The notes under the pieces were generated by a model. It was not told the origin of the DNA and did no database searches. It worked only from the letters and a program-made list of their open reading frames with translations. Below, piece after piece: positions 28,518-38,508 of a stretch of 64,000 nucleotides of DNA (its first letter is position 1; every line of letters starts with the position of its first letter). The translations under genes were made by a program, and so were the position numbers. The stretch comes from Trinickia mobilis (GTDB lineage: Bacteria > Pseudomonadota > Gammaproteobacteria > Burkholderiales > Burkholderiaceae), in contig NZ_JAFLRF010000035.1 in assembly GCF_017315705.1 (NCBI RefSeq), forward strand, positions 1 through 64,000. Reading direction: 5' to 3'.

Positions 28518-28844
28518 TCAAACGCCCCACAGCACGTCGACGTTTTCCCGCTGCGCGGCACGGAGCATGTCGAGGAACGGAAACGACCGCTGCGCGAGCC
28601 CGATGGGCAGTTCGTGATGCTCGTGCCCGTCTTCACCCTCGTGGAAATGGCCTTCGTGCTCCTGGCGCTCCTTCTTATCAGTAACGATCGCCGATTCGAG
28701 CTTCGAGATGGCCGTCCCCATTTCCTCGTACGTGATGACCCCGCGCTTGCCGAGCTGCTTGCCGACGATGCCGACCAGGTACTGCGCGAGATTCTCCAGC
28801 ATCACGACGTCCGGCGCCGCGCGACATTTAAAGGTGACCAGCAT
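28518..28844 (-). CDS. DUF1840 family protein
   Basis: A 108-residue cytosolic protein with the DUF1840 pattern: MLVTFKCRAAPDVVMLENLA at the start and PFLDMLRAAQRENVDVLWGV at the end. The middle has a His- and Glu-rich loop (HEGHFHEGEDGHEHH), possibly metal-binding. The ATG at 28844 has GGGAG 7 bases upstream, better than a TTG two codons earlier. Function unknown. Divergent from argS across 334 bases. Confidence 0.85.
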   Translation of the reverse strand: MLVTFKCRAAPDVVMLENLAQYLVGIVGKQLGKRGVITYEEMGTAISKLESAIVTDKKERQEHEGHFHEGEDGHEHHELPIGLAQRSFPFLDMLRAAQRENVDVLWGV

Positions 28845-29178
28845 AATCAACTCCCTTTTTTCGTTTTGATCGACTCACATGACGGCAGACCGTCAAACCC
28901 GCCTCGCGCCCCGCTGGACGGGGCGCGCACCGGCCGGCAGGTGCGGCCGTCGCGCTATTTGGACATATTAGCACCTGCTAAAATCTGCCTAGCTCGAAAA
29001 AAGCGCGCTACCACTCGCTGTTGCAGGCCGGTGGCCGGCAACGCGAGGCGCGAGCGCCCGCGTTCAGCGCTTACATAGAACCGGATCGGCTCTTCGCGCG
29101 TCGAACGCGCATCCGATCCGACGCCGCCGCGCTCAGGTCCGCCCGACCGGACCCCTCACTCGACTTCAACGGACCCGC
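28845..29178. other. 334-base divergent intergenic region before argS
   Basis: It should contain the promoters of argS (plus) and DUF1840 (minus). A loose candidate on the plus strand is TTGGAC (28959) with TAAAAT (28979), but the 14-base spacing is too short. No open reading frame with convincing coding bias and no repeat was found. Confidence 0.4.
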
Positions 29179-30963
29179 ATGCTGCCCGCACAAAAACACA
29201 CTCTCGAAACCCTGCTCGCCGACAGCGTGAAGCAGGCCGCAACCCAGGTACAAGGTTCGACCGAAGCCGCCTTCGTCGCCCCCTCGATTACGCTCGAACG
29301 CCCGAAAGCGGCCGCGCACGGCGACGTCGCCTGCAACGTCGCGATGCAGCTCGCGAAGCCGCTCAAGGCGAACCCGCGCCAGCTCGCGCAGCAGATCGTC
29401 GACGCCCTCCTCGCGCAACCCGGCGCGAAGGGCTTGATCGAAGCCGCCGAAATCGCCGGGCCGGGCTTCATCAACCTGCGCCTGACGCCCGCCGCGAAGC
29501 AGGCGGCGGTCGGCGCCGTGTTCGCCGAGGGCCGCGCGTTCGGCCGCTCCACGCGCGATGCCGGCAAGCACGTGCTGCTCGAGTTCGTGTCGGCGAACCC
29601 GACCGGGCCGCTCCACCTCGGGCACGGCCGCCAGGCCGTGCTCGGCGACTCGCTCGCGAACGTCATGGAGAGCCAGGGCTGCGACGTGCACCGCGAGTTC
29701 TACTACAACGACGCCGGCGTGCAGATCCAGAACCTCGCCGTCTCGACTCAAGCGCGCGCCCGCGGACTCAAGCCCGGCGACGCCGGCTGGCCCGAAGCGG
29801 CCTACAACGGCGAATACATCGCCGACATCGCGCAGGACTACCTGAACGGCGCAACGGTTGCCGCGAAGGACGGCGCGCCGGTCACGGGCGCGCGCGATCC
29901 CGAGGACCTGGACGCGATCCGCGAATTCGCAGTCGCCTACCTGCGTCACGAGCAGGATATGGACCTGCAGGCGTTGGGCGTGAAGTTCGACCGGTACTAC
30001 CTCGAGTCGTCGCTGTACAAGGACGGCCGCGTCGAGAAGACGGTCGAGGCGCTGATCGCGTCCGGCAAGACCTTCGAGCAGGAAGGCGCGCTGTGGCTGC
30101 GCACCAGCGACGACGGCGACGACAAAGACCGCGTGATGCGCAAGTCCGACGGCACCTACACGTACTTCCTGCCGGACGTCGCCTATCACGTGACGAAGTG
30201 GGAGCGCGGCTTCACCAAGGTCATCAACATCCAGGGCTCGGACCACCACGGCACGATCGCGCGGGTGCGCGCGGGCCTGCAGGCGGTCGGCATCGGCATT
30301 CCGAAGGGCTACCCCGACTACGTGCTGCATAAGATGGTCACCGTGATGCGCGACGGCCAGGAAGTGAAGATCTCGAAGCGCGCGGGCAGCTACGTGACGG
30401 TGCGCGACCTGATCGAATGGTCGGGCGGCGCGGCGCCGGGCTCGGAAACGGCGCCGGACCTGATCGACGAAGCGACGATCACACGCGGGCGCGACGCCGT
30501 GCGCTTCTTCCTGATCTCGCGCAAGGCCGACACCGAGTTCGTATTCGACATCGACCTCGCGCTCAAGCAGAACGACGAGAACCCGGTGTACTACGTGCAG
30601 TACGCGCACGCGCGGATCTGCTCGGTGCTCGCCGAAGCGAAGTCGCGCTACGGCAGCGACGCAGCGGCCTTGCCGCAAGTCGGCGTCTCGCCGCTCACGA
30701 GCGAGCGCGCCATGGCGCTCCTGCAAAAGCTCGCCGAGTATCCGGACACGCTCACGCATGCGGCAGACGAACTCGCGCCGCACGCAATCGCGTTCTACCT
30801 GCGCGACCTCGCGGGCGAATTTCACTCGTTCTACAATGCCGAGCGCGTTCTCGTCGACGAGCCGGACGTGCGCGAAGCGCGCCTCGCGCTGCTCGCGGCG
30901 ACGCGTCAGGTGCTCGAGAACGGTCTTGCGGCAATCGGCGTGTCCGCTCCGGTCAAGATGTGA
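29179..30963 (+). CDS. argS: Arginyl-tRNA synthetase
   Basis: Charges tRNA-Arg. It has 594 residues, the usual bacterial length. The HIGH motif is [10 protein letters not shown] and the KMSKS-like motif is [10 protein letters not shown]; the N-terminal Add1 domain (about 5-100) and the C-terminal DALR anticodon-binding domain (about 470-594, [13 protein letters not shown]) are intact. Essential gene. The SPOR gene starts 79 bases downstream on the same strand. Confidence 0.97.
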   Translation: MLPAQKHTLETLLADSVKQAATQVQGSTEAAFVAPSITLERPKAAAHGDVACNVAMQLAKPLKANPRQLAQQIVDALLAQPGAKGLIEAAEIAGPGFINLRLTPAAKQAAVGAVFAEGRAFGRSTRDAGKHVLLEFVSANPTGPLHLGHGRQAVLGDSLANVMESQGCDVHREFYYNDAGVQIQNLAVSTQARARGLKPGDAGWPEAAYNGEYIADIAQDYLNGATVAAKDGAPVTGARDPEDLDAIREFAVAYLRHEQDMDLQALGVKFDRYYLESSLYKDGRVEKTVEALIASGKTFEQEGALWLRTSDDGDDKDRVMRKSDGTYTYFLPDVAYHVTKWERGFTKVINIQGSDHHGTIARVRAGLQAVGIGIPKGYPDYVLHKMVTVMRDGQEVKISKRAGSYVTVRDLIEWSGGAAPGSETAPDLIDEATITRGRDAVRFFLISRKADTEFVFDIDLALKQNDENPVYYVQYAHARICSVLAEAKSRYGSDAAALPQVGVSPLTSERAMALLQKLAEYPDTLTHAADELAPHAIAFYLRDLAGEFHSFYNAERVLVDEPDVREARLALLAATRQVLENGLAAIGVSAPVKM

Positions 30964-30996
30964 TCGTCCTCGCCATAATGTGCGATAGACCGTCGT

Positions 30997-31002
30997 TATA
31001 AT
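30997..31002 (+). promoter_or_regulatory. Probable -10 box of the SPOR gene
   Basis: TATAAT 41 bases upstream of the ATG at 31043, after the argS stop. The -35 region (CATAAT area) is weak. Confidence 0.4.
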
Positions 31003-31042
31003 CGGCGGTCGTCCCGATTTCTTTTCGCAGGTGATTCATACG

Positions 31043-31852
31043 ATGGCAAAACCCAGCCGCAGTTCGTCAAGCCGCAGCACGTCAAAGCAGTCGAAGCAGT
31101 CCGGGGGCACGTTTCTCGGCATTGTGCTGGGCCTGATCGTCGGGCTCGCGATTGCGGTGGTCGTCGCGCTGTACATCACGCGTGCGCCGACGCCGTTTGT
31201 CTCGAAGGTCGCACCGCCCGCCGCCTCCGATACCGGCGCGGCAAGCGGAGCTCAGTACGATCCGAACCGCGCGCTGCAAGGCAAGACGCCGGGCCAGCCG
31301 GTGCCGCAAGCGGCCCAGCCCGCGCCGCCCAATACCGCGCCGGGCCAGTCGAACAATCAGACGCAATCGTCAGGCATGCTCGAGGAGCCGGAGATCATTC
31401 AGGTTCCGCCGGCGAATAACGGCGTCGCCGTCGGGCCGCAGCCGTCCACGGGAGGCAGCGGCGCCACGGAGCAAGCGAAGAAGCCGCAGTCGGCGAGCGC
31501 ACCGGTCGCGACCGCACGCGCCACGCCGCCGGGCACCGCAACGCAAGGCGCCGGACCGGCGGCACCGGCCGCCAAGCCCGGCTCGCCCACCGCGACCGCG
31601 AACAACGAAGTGAACACCGGCTACTTCCTGCAAGTGGGCGCGTACAAGACCGAAGCGGACGCCGAGCAGCAGCGCGCACGCCTCGCGTTCCAAGGGTTCG
31701 AATCGAAAGTGTCGCAGCGCGACGCCGGCGGCGTTACGTACTTCCGCGTGCGCATCGGGCCGTTCTCGAAGTTCGACGACATGAATTCGGCTCGCCAGCG
31801 GCTCTCCGACGCAGGCGTCGACACCGCCGTCATCCGTTTTACGAAGCAGTAA
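31043..31852 (+). CDS. SPOR-domain cell-division protein (FtsN-like)
   Basis: A 269-residue bitopic membrane protein. A short basic cytoplasmic end (SKQSKQSGG) precedes one helix (TFLGIVLGLIVGLAIAVVV, about 24-43), a long Pro/Ala/Gln linker follows, and a C-terminal SPOR domain (about 193-269, YFLQVGAYKTEADAEQQRARL) closes it. SPOR domains bind denuded septal peptidoglycan, and FtsN triggers septal synthesis. The start MAKPSRSSSSR has AGGTGA 8 bases upstream. Located between argS and dsbA, the usual FtsN context in beta-proteobacteria. Confidence 0.88.
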   Translation: MAKPSRSSSSRSTSKQSKQSGGTFLGIVLGLIVGLAIAVVVALYITRAPTPFVSKVAPPAASDTGAASGAQYDPNRALQGKTPGQPVPQAAQPAPPNTAPGQSNNQTQSSGMLEEPEIIQVPPANNGVAVGPQPSTGGSGATEQAKKPQSASAPVATARATPPGTATQGAGPAAPAAKPGSPTATANNEVNTGYFLQVGAYKTEADAEQQRARLAFQGFESKVSQRDAGGVTYFRVRIGPFSKFDDMNSARQRLSDAGVDTAVIRFTKQ

Positions 31853-31996
31853 CCGGAAGGTTCACGCGCCGCGCGCCGCTGAACCAATGGCGCGTGGCGA
31901 AAGTCTGAATTTGGCAGCCGTTATCGCCGCAAACCGGGCGCATCAGCGCGCAACAGGCACGCGGCAGTTCACGATCACTCGCACTTACGGACCAAC

Positions 31997-32635
31997 ATGA
32001 AAAAACTGATCAGTATCCTTTTTCTCTCACTGGGCCTCGCCGCGGGCGTCGTCCAGGCGACGCCGGCAGCGCCCGTCGCCGGCAAGGATTACACCGTGCT
32101 CGCGGCGGCGCAGCCCGTCGACGTGCCGGCCGGCAAGATCGAAGTCACCGAATTTTTCTGGTACGGCTGCCCGCACTGCAACGAATTCGACCCCTACCTC
32201 GAAGCGTGGATCAAGAAGCAAGGCCCGGATGTCGTCTTCAAGCGCGTGCCGGTGGCGTTCCGCGACGACTTCATCCCCCACTCGAAGCTTTACTACGCGC
32301 TCGATTCGCTCGGCCTCGCGCAACAGCTGACGCCCGCCGTGTTCAACGAGATCCACGTCAAAAAGAACTATCTGCTGACGCCGGAAGACCAAGCCAAATT
32401 CCTGGCGACAAAGGGCGTCGATCCGAAGAAGTTCATGGACGCGTATAACTCGTTTTCGACCCAAAGCTCGATGCAGCGCGTCAAGCAGCTGCTCGAAGAC
32501 TACAAGATCGACGGCGTGCCGACGATCGCCGTCCAAGGCAAGTACGAAACCGGCCCGTCCGTGACGAACAGCCTGCCCGGCACGATCCAGGTGCTCGACT
32601 ACCTCGTCTCGCAAATCCGCGCGAAGAAGATGTGA
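31997..32635 (+). CDS. dsbA: Thiol:disulfide interchange protein DsbA
   Basis: Periplasmic oxidase that introduces disulfides into secreted proteins. A signal peptide (about 1-21, ending VVQATPA) is followed by the thioredoxin fold with active site C58-PHC61 and the cis-proline loop GVPTIAV. Length 212, normal. No dsbB is nearby. The gene lies 144 bases after the SPOR gene. Confidence 0.95.
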   Translation: MKKLISILFLSLGLAAGVVQATPAAPVAGKDYTVLAAAQPVDVPAGKIEVTEFFWYGCPHCNEFDPYLEAWIKKQGPDVVFKRVPVAFRDDFIPHSKLYYALDSLGLAQQLTPAVFNEIHVKKNYLLTPEDQAKFLATKGVDPKKFMDAYNSFSTQSSMQRVKQLLEDYKIDGVPTIAVQGKYETGPSVTNSLPGTIQVLDYLVSQIRAKKM

Positions 32636-32654
32636 TGGCCCCGAGGGCGGCGGC

Positions 32655-33443
32655 GTGAACTCAACGTTGAAAGTGTTCATCACCGGCGCCTCGAGCGGCA
32701 TCGGCCTCGCGCTCGCCGCCGAATACGCGCGGCGCGGCGCGATTCTCGGCCTCGTCGCACGCCGCCGCGACAGGCTCGCCGATTTCGCACAACGCTTCCC
32801 CCAGCTTTCCGTCTCGATCTATCCCGCCGACGTGCGCGACGCTGGCGCGCTCGCCGACGCGGCTTCCCAGTTCATCTCCCAGCACGGCTTGCCCGACATC
32901 GTGATCGCCAATGCGGGGATCAGCAAAGGCGTCATCACCGGGCACGGCGACCTCGACGCGTTTCGCGAAGTGATGGACGTCAACTACTTCGGCATGGTCG
33001 CGACGTTCGAGCCGTTCGCGGCGCAGATGCGCAAAGCGCGGCGCGGGACACTCGTCGGCGTGGCGAGCGTGGCGGGCGTGCGCGGGCTGCCCGGGTCCGG
33101 CGCCTATAGCGCGTCGAAGGCGGCGGCGTTCAAGTACCTCGAATCGCTGCGCGTCGAAATGCGCCCGCACGGTGTGGCGGTCGTCACGATCGCGCCCGGC
33201 TACATCCGTACACCGATGACCGAGCACAATCCGTATCCGATGCCGTTTCTGATGGACGCCGACCGCTTCGCCGCGAGAACCGCCGATGCGATCGCGCGCA
33301 AGACGCGCTTTGCAATCTTCCCGTGGCAGATGCGCGTCGCCGCACTCCTGCTGCACATCCTGCCGCGCTGGATCTACGACCGCGCGCTCGAAAAGGCGCC
33401 GCGCAAGCCACGGGCGGCGGACGCCGCGGACACCGCGGAGTAG
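32655..33443 (+). CDS. Short-chain dehydrogenase/reductase
   Basis: A 262-residue classical SDR. The cofactor motif is FITGASSGIGLALAA, NAG is at IANAGIS, and the catalytic Tyr-Lys are in YSASKAAAF. The start is GTG at 32655, 19 bases after dsbA; no ATG is available near the conserved start. The C-terminus resembles the membrane-associated SDR family annotated YdfG/17-beta-HSD type. Substrate unknown. It is probably co-transcribed with the following gene, whose ATG is 4 bases past its stop. Confidence 0.88.
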   Translation: MNSTLKVFITGASSGIGLALAAEYARRGAILGLVARRRDRLADFAQRFPQLSVSIYPADVRDAGALADAASQFISQHGLPDIVIANAGISKGVITGHGDLDAFREVMDVNYFGMVATFEPFAAQMRKARRGTLVGVASVAGVRGLPGSGAYSASKAAAFKYLESLRVEMRPHGVAVVTIAPGYIRTPMTEHNPYPMPFLMDADRFAARTADAIARKTRFAIFPWQMRVAALLLHILPRWIYDRALEKAPRKPRAADAADTAE

Positions 33444-33447
33444 CGCG

Positions 33448-34269
33448 ATGCGTGCTGCGCCTGCCGTCGATGCCGCCGGAGTCGCGCACGCCCCCGCAGG
33501 CGCGAACGCGCGCATCGTCTCGCTCGTGCCGAGCATCACCGAGCTGCTGTTCGCGCTCGGCCTGGAGCAGCAGATCGTCGGGCGCACCGGGTTTTGCATT
33601 CATCCGCGCGAGCGCGTGCGCGCAGTGCCGAAGGTAGGCGCCACGAAAGCGGTGAAGATCGACGCGGTTCGCGCGCTGAAACCGACGCATGTGATCGTCA
33701 ATATCGACGAAAACGAACCAGCCACGGTCGACCGACTGCGCGCGTTCGTGCCGAACATCGTCGTCACCCATCCGCTCACGCCACGCGACAACGTTGTGCT
33801 CTACGCGCTCCTCGGCGCGATCTTCGATTGCCGGGACGCCGCCCAGCGCCTCGCCGATACGCTCGAAGCGCGTCTGCGCACGCTCGCGCTGGAAGCGTGG
33901 CCGGAGCGGCGCGTGCTTTACGTGATCTGGCGCGACCCGTGGATGACCGTCGCGCGCGACACCTATATCTCGGCGATGCTGCGGCTCGTCAACTGGCACA
34001 CGTGGCCTGCGGTCAGGGGCGGCGCAACGGGCGCGGCCCGCTACCCGTCGTTCGATTTCGACGCGCCGTGGCTTGCGAATGTCGAGCGCGTGCTGCTGTC
34101 GAGCGAGCCGTATCGTTTCACAGCCGCGCACCGCAACGCGCTGGCCGCCGACCCGCGCCTCGCCGGCAAGACGGTGGATCTGATCGACGGGGAAAGGGTG
34201 TCGTGGTACGGATCGCGGGCGATCGCCGGGATCGATTATTTGACGCAGATAGCGCGCGCGGCGGGCTGA
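33448..34269 (+). CDS. Helical-backbone metal receptor (BtuF/cobalamin-binding-like) protein
   Basis: A 273-residue protein of the BtuF/FhuD-type class III binding fold: ARIVSLVPSITELLFALGL, then GRTGFCIHP and the central long helix. Typical members bind cobalamin or siderophores in the periplasm. This one has no signal peptide, like the cytoplasmic subgroup widely found next to SDR or glyoxalase genes. The start ATG at 33448 lies 4 bases after the SDR stop. Ligand unproven; iron or cobalamin is possible. Confidence 0.8.
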   Translation: MRAAPAVDAAGVAHAPAGANARIVSLVPSITELLFALGLEQQIVGRTGFCIHPRERVRAVPKVGATKAVKIDAVRALKPTHVIVNIDENEPATVDRLRAFVPNIVVTHPLTPRDNVVLYALLGAIFDCRDAAQRLADTLEARLRTLALEAWPERRVLYVIWRDPWMTVARDTYISAMLRLVNWHTWPAVRGGATGAARYPSFDFDAPWLANVERVLLSSEPYRFTAAHRNALAADPRLAGKTVDLIDGERVSWYGSRAIAGIDYLTQIARAAG

Positions 34270-34415
34270 CGCGCTGCGCGGCGGCTCGAAACAGATCAGA
34301 ATAAAGCGGCCCGCATGCCGCACCGCTCGATCGGACGCCCCTGCACCTGGGCGCGAACGACGCGCCAAATCAGAACTTGAACGAACTGCATCACCACGCT
34401 TGCCAGGGAGATTAC

Positions 34416-36029
34416 ATGCGCTTCAGCTTCAAACCCGGCTTCACTCTGCTTGCCGCCGCGCTCGGCACAACGCTTCTCGCCGCGCCGCTCGCGGCGCTCG
34501 CCAAGCCGCTCACCGTCTGCACCGAAGCGAGCCCGGACGGCTTCGATGTCGTCCAGTACAACTCGCTCGTCACGACGAACGCGTCGGCGGACGTCATCTT
34601 CAACTCGCTCGTCTCCTACGACGAGCAGCAGAAGAAAGTCGTGCCCGCGCTCGCCGACCGCTGGGACGTGAGCGCCGACGGCCTCACCTACACGTTCCAT
34701 CTGCGCCCGAACGTGCAGTTCCAGACCGCCGACTACTTCAAGCCGACCCGTGCGCTCAACGCCGACGATGTCGTCTTCACGTTCAGCCGGATGCTCGACG
34801 ACACCAACCCGTGGCACAAGATCGCGGGCCCGAGCGGCTTTCCGCACGCGCAATCGATGGGGCTGACCAAGCTGATCAAGTCGGTGTCGAAAGTCGACGA
34901 CAGCACCGTGAAGTTCGAGCTGACCGAGCCGAACGCGACGTTCGTGCCGATCCTGACGATGGGCTTCGCGTCGATCTATTCGGCCGAGTACGCCGATCAA
35001 CTGGCGAAGGCCGGCAAGCAAGCCGACTTGAACGCGAAGCCGGTCGGCACCGGCCCGTTCGTGCTCAAGCGCTATACGAAGGACGCGATCATCCGCTTCG
35101 ATGTGAACCCCGCATACTGGGGCGCCAAGCCGAAGGTCGACAAGCTGATCTACGCGATCACGCCCGATCCGTCCGTGCGCGCGCAGAAGGTGAAGGCGGG
35201 CGAATGCCAGATCGCGCTGTCGCCGAAGCCGCAGGACGTCGCCGATGCGAAGAACGACAAGTCGCTCAAAGTCGTGCAGACGCCCGCGTTCATGACCGCG
35301 TTCGTCGCGCTTAACACGCAGAAGAAACCGCTCGATAACGCGAAGGTGCGCCAGGCGCTGAACATGGCGTTCGACCGCAGCACCTATCTGAAGGTCGTGT
35401 TCGACAACACCGCGCTGCCGGCCAACAACCCGTATCCGCCGAATACGTGGAGCTACGACAAGTCGATTGCCGCGTATCCGTACGATCCGGCCAAGGCGAA
35501 GAAGCTGCTCGCCGACGCCGGCTATCCGAACGGCTTCACGACGACGATCTGGGTGCGGCCGAACGGCAGCGTGCTGAACCCCAGTCCGAAGGCGGGCGCC
35601 GAGCTGCTGCAGGCGGACTTGGCGAAGATCGGCGTGAAGGCCGACGTGAAGGTGATCGAGTGGGGCGAGCTCATCAAGCAAGCGAAGCAAGGCCGGCACG
35701 ACCTGCTTTTCATGGGCTGGGCGGGCGACAACGGCGATCCGGACAATTACCTGTCGCCGCTTTTCAGCTGCAACGCGGTGAGCTCGGGCATCAACTTCGC
35801 GCGCTATTGCGATCCGCGCCTGGACAAGCTGATTGCCGACGGCAAATCGACTCCCGATCAGGCCAAGCGCGTGAAGTCGTACCAGGACGCACAGCAGATC
35901 ATCCACGATCAAGCGCTGTGGATTCCACTCGGCTATCCGACCGCTGCCGCGATCACCCGTGCGAACGTGAGCGGCTATCAGGTGAGCCCGTTTGGGCGCC
36001 AGAACTTTGCGGCGGTGTCGCTGCAGTAA
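34416..36029 (+). CDS. ABC transporter peptide-binding protein (DppA/SBP_bac_5)
   Basis: A 537-residue periplasmic binding protein of the dipeptide/oligopeptide class. A signal peptide (cleaved near AALAKP, residue 28) is followed by LTVCTEASPDGFDVVQYNS, the conserved family core, and the hinge regions VRQALNMAFDRSTYLKVVF and MGWAGDNGDPDNYLSPLFSC. The latter matches DppA. No permease genes follow, so the matching dppBCDF operon is elsewhere or this protein is an orphan. The start has CAGGGAG 7 bases upstream. Confidence 0.92.
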   Translation: MRFSFKPGFTLLAAALGTTLLAAPLAALAKPLTVCTEASPDGFDVVQYNSLVTTNASADVIFNSLVSYDEQQKKVVPALADRWDVSADGLTYTFHLRPNVQFQTADYFKPTRALNADDVVFTFSRMLDDTNPWHKIAGPSGFPHAQSMGLTKLIKSVSKVDDSTVKFELTEPNATFVPILTMGFASIYSAEYADQLAKAGKQADLNAKPVGTGPFVLKRYTKDAIIRFDVNPAYWGAKPKVDKLIYAITPDPSVRAQKVKAGECQIALSPKPQDVADAKNDKSLKVVQTPAFMTAFVALNTQKKPLDNAKVRQALNMAFDRSTYLKVVFDNTALPANNPYPPNTWSYDKSIAAYPYDPAKAKKLLADAGYPNGFTTTIWVRPNGSVLNPSPKAGAELLQADLAKIGVKADVKVIEWGELIKQAKQGRHDLLFMGWAGDNGDPDNYLSPLFSCNAVSSGINFARYCDPRLDKLIADGKSTPDQAKRVKSYQDAQQIIHDQALWIPLGYPTAAAITRANVSGYQVSPFGRQNFAAVSLQ

Positions 36030-36251
36030 GCGATTGAGTTTCAGCCGCGCTCGGCCGAGCCCGCGAACTCGTCGAGCGCAGCGCGCACGTGAGCGATCAC
36101 CGGCGCCCAGTCGTTGCGATCCGCTTGACGGAACAAGCGGGCGCTCGGCCGCTTCGGTCTTGAGCAGAAAATGGCAGGCGCGGCCAGCCTGCACTATTCT
36201 GAGACGATTCCACCGGCGCCGTGCGGCGTCCCAACCCCCAATGGAGACGTC

Positions 36252-36605
36252 ATGCGCTACCTGCTGCTAATCGTCGAGCCGTCAGATCAGCGGAACCACC
36301 GCACCGTCGAAGACGGACGCGCCCTCTACGACGCCATGTCGCGTTTCGGCGAAAGCCTCAAGGCGCGCGGCGTGCTGCGCGCCGTCGAATCGCTTGCCTC
36401 GGCCTCGGAGGCCGTACGCGTGCAGGTGCGCGAAGGCGAGCGCCGGCTCGTCGACGGGCCGTTCGCCGAAGCGAAGGAAATGATCGGCGGCTTTTTCCTG
36501 CTCGATTGCGAGAGCCTCGACGAAGCCGTTGCGATCGCAGCCGAGTGCCCGGCCGCGCACTGGTGCACTGTGGAAGTCCGCAAAATCGCGCCTTGCTACG
36601 AGTGA
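36252..36605 (+). CDS. YciI/DGPF family protein, first copy
   Basis: A 117-residue YCII-related protein. The DGPFAEAKEMIGGFFLLDCES segment is the hallmark. It lies two genes upstream of an ECF42-like sigma factor; DGPF proteins and ECF42 sigma factors are linked in genomes throughout bacteria and their function is thought to be related. The start ATG at 36252 is in the conserved position (MRYLLLIVEPSD). A 166-base gap separates it from the second DGPF gene. Confidence 0.87.
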   Translation: MRYLLLIVEPSDQRNHRTVEDGRALYDAMSRFGESLKARGVLRAVESLASASEAVRVQVREGERRLVDGPFAEAKEMIGGFFLLDCESLDEAVAIAAECPAAHWCTVEVRKIAPCYE

Positions 36606-36771
36606 GGCCGTCGGCGGCTGCGTCTGAGCGAATCAGCCCGGCAAACCAAGTGTTTTCCCTTATTCTCCGCTGCAAATGTCGATCCGCCCGCGCATGGTTC
36701 GTCGTGTAGACAGGAGCGCGATAACCGCCCTGCCCGCCCTTCCCGCCCACTCAACACAAAAGGGGATTGCA

Positions 36772-37191
36772 ATGCGATTCATGATCATGGTGAGAGCGAA
36801 TCAGATGAGCGAATCCGGCGCGATGCCGGAAGACGCGTTGATCGCCGCGATGACGACCTATCACGAAGAACTGGCGAAGGCCGGCGTGCTGCTCGACGCC
36901 ACGGGCCTGCAGCCGAGTTCGACAGGCTGGCGCGTCCGCTATTCGGGCGGCAAGCGCACGATCGTCGACGGCCCCTTCGCGGAAACGAAGGAGCTGATCG
37001 CGGGCTATACGCTGATCCAGGTGCGCTCGCGCGAAGAAGCGATGGAATGGGCGCGGCGCTTTCCGGCGCCGTTCGGCGAGATGGCCGACGGCGAGATCGA
37101 AGTGCGACAGCTGTTCGAGCTCGATGATTTCGAGCCGAGCGACGCGGTCGAGCGATTCCGCGATCTCGAAGCCTCGCGGCGCGATGCGTAA
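36772..37191 (+). CDS. YciI/DGPF family protein, second copy
   Basis: A 139-residue paralogue of the gene at 36252, starting MRFMIMVRANQMSESG, with the signature DGPFAETKELIAGYTLIQ and a longer acidic tail. YCII folds are small dimeric ferredoxin-like proteins; the molecular role is unknown. It starts 36 bases before the sigma factor gene begins, so the two are likely co-transcribed. Ribosome site AAGGGGATTGCA precedes the ATG. Confidence 0.9.
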   Translation: MRFMIMVRANQMSESGAMPEDALIAAMTTYHEELAKAGVLLDATGLQPSSTGWRVRYSGGKRTIVDGPFAETKELIAGYTLIQVRSREEAMEWARRFPAPFGEMADGEIEVRQLFELDDFEPSDAVERFRDLEASRRDA

Positions 37192-37227
37192 CGTGCACGC
37201 GAACGGCGTGACAAAGCGAGGCGCACG

Positions 37228-38508
37228 ATGACCCTGGCGACGGCGCAAAAAACGATCGAAGCGGTCTGGCGGATCGAGTCGTCGCGCGTGATCGCGCACG
37301 TGGCGCGCGTGGTGCGCGACGTGGGACTCGCCGAGGAAATCGCACAGGACGCGTTCGTCGCCGCGCTCGAGCATTGGCCCACGGAAGGCGTGCCGGACAA
37401 CCCGGGCGCCTGGCTCATGTCGACGGCCAAGAACCGTGCGCTCGACAAGCTCAGGCTCGACGCGCTGCACGCGCGCAAGCACGAAGAACTCGGCCGCGAA
37501 CTCGATGCGCTGGAGACGCACATCGTGCCGGACTTCGTCGATTCGCTCGACGCGGCGCGCGCGGACGACATCGGCGACGACCTCTTGCGGCTCATCTTCA
37601 CGGCGTGCCACCCGGTGCTGTCGACCGACGCGCGGGTCGCGCTCACGCTGCGCCTCATCGGCGGCCTGACGACCGACGAAATCGCGCGCGCATTCCTCGT
37701 CCCCGAGCCGACGATCGCGCAGCGGATCGTGCGCGCGAAGCGCACGCTGCGCGCGGCGGGCGTGCCGTTCGAAGTGCCGCAGAAGGAAGCGCGCGCGGCG
37801 CGCCTCGCGTCCGTGCTCGAAGTGATCTATTTGATCTTCAACGAAGGCTACTCGGCCACCGCGGGCGACGACTGGATGCGCCCCGCGCTGTGCGACGAAG
37901 CGTTGCGCGTCGGACGCATCCTCGCCGAACTCGCGCACGACGAAGGCGAAGCGCACGGCCTCGTCGCGCTGATGGAGATCCAGGCGTCGCGCACGCACGC
38001 GCGCGTGGACGCCGAGGGCCAGCCCGTGCTGCTCGCCGATCAGGACCGCTCGCGCTGGGACCCGCTCCTGATCCGGCGCGGACTCGCCGCGCTCGAGCGC
38101 GCACGCTCGCTCGACGGCGCGCTCGGGCCATACGCGCTGCAGGCCGCGCTCGCGGCCTGTCACGCGCACGCCCGCAGCGCCGAGGAGACCGATTGGGCGC
38201 AGATCGTCGCGCTCTACGACGCGCTCGCGCAGATCAGCCCGTCGCCGGTCGTCGAACTGAACCGGGCCGTCGCGCTCAGCATGGCGTTCGGCCCCGCGGC
38301 GGGGCTCGAGATCGTCGATGCGCTCACCGCCGAGCCGACGCTCGCGAACTATCACTGGCTGCCGAGCGTGCGCGGCGATCTGCTTCTCAAGCTCGGCAGG
38401 ATGGATGAGGCTCGCGCCGAATTCGAGCGCGCCGCCGCGATGACGCGCAATACGAAAGAGCAGGCACTATTGCTCGCACGAGCGCGGCAGGCGGACGCGG
38501 GCGATTAG
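37228..38508 (+). CDS. ECF42-like RNA polymerase sigma factor with C-terminal TPR-type extension
   Basis: A 426-residue sigma-70 factor. Region 2 (about 10-75, ARVVRDVGLAEEIAQDAFVAALEHWP) and region 4 (about 120-175, LRLIGGLTTDEIARAFLVPEPTIAQRIVRAKRTL) take up the first 180 residues. The remainder is a helical DUF6596/TPR-like extension (LASVLEVIYLIFNEGY; EIVDALTAEPTLANYHWLPSVR). This architecture and the DGPF genes upstream define group ECF42. There is no anti-sigma factor gene, which is typical of the group: the C-terminal extension is known to be needed for activity. Confidence 0.9.
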   Translation: MTLATAQKTIEAVWRIESSRVIAHVARVVRDVGLAEEIAQDAFVAALEHWPTEGVPDNPGAWLMSTAKNRALDKLRLDALHARKHEELGRELDALETHIVPDFVDSLDAARADDIGDDLLRLIFTACHPVLSTDARVALTLRLIGGLTTDEIARAFLVPEPTIAQRIVRAKRTLRAAGVPFEVPQKEARAARLASVLEVIYLIFNEGYSATAGDDWMRPALCDEALRVGRILAELAHDEGEAHGLVALMEIQASRTHARVDAEGQPVLLADQDRSRWDPLLIRRGLAALERARSLDGALGPYALQAALAACHAHARSAEETDWAQIVALYDALAQISPSPVVELNRAVALSMAFGPAAGLEIVDALTAEPTLANYHWLPSVRGDLLLKLGRMDEARAEFERAAAMTRNTKEQALLLARARQADAGD

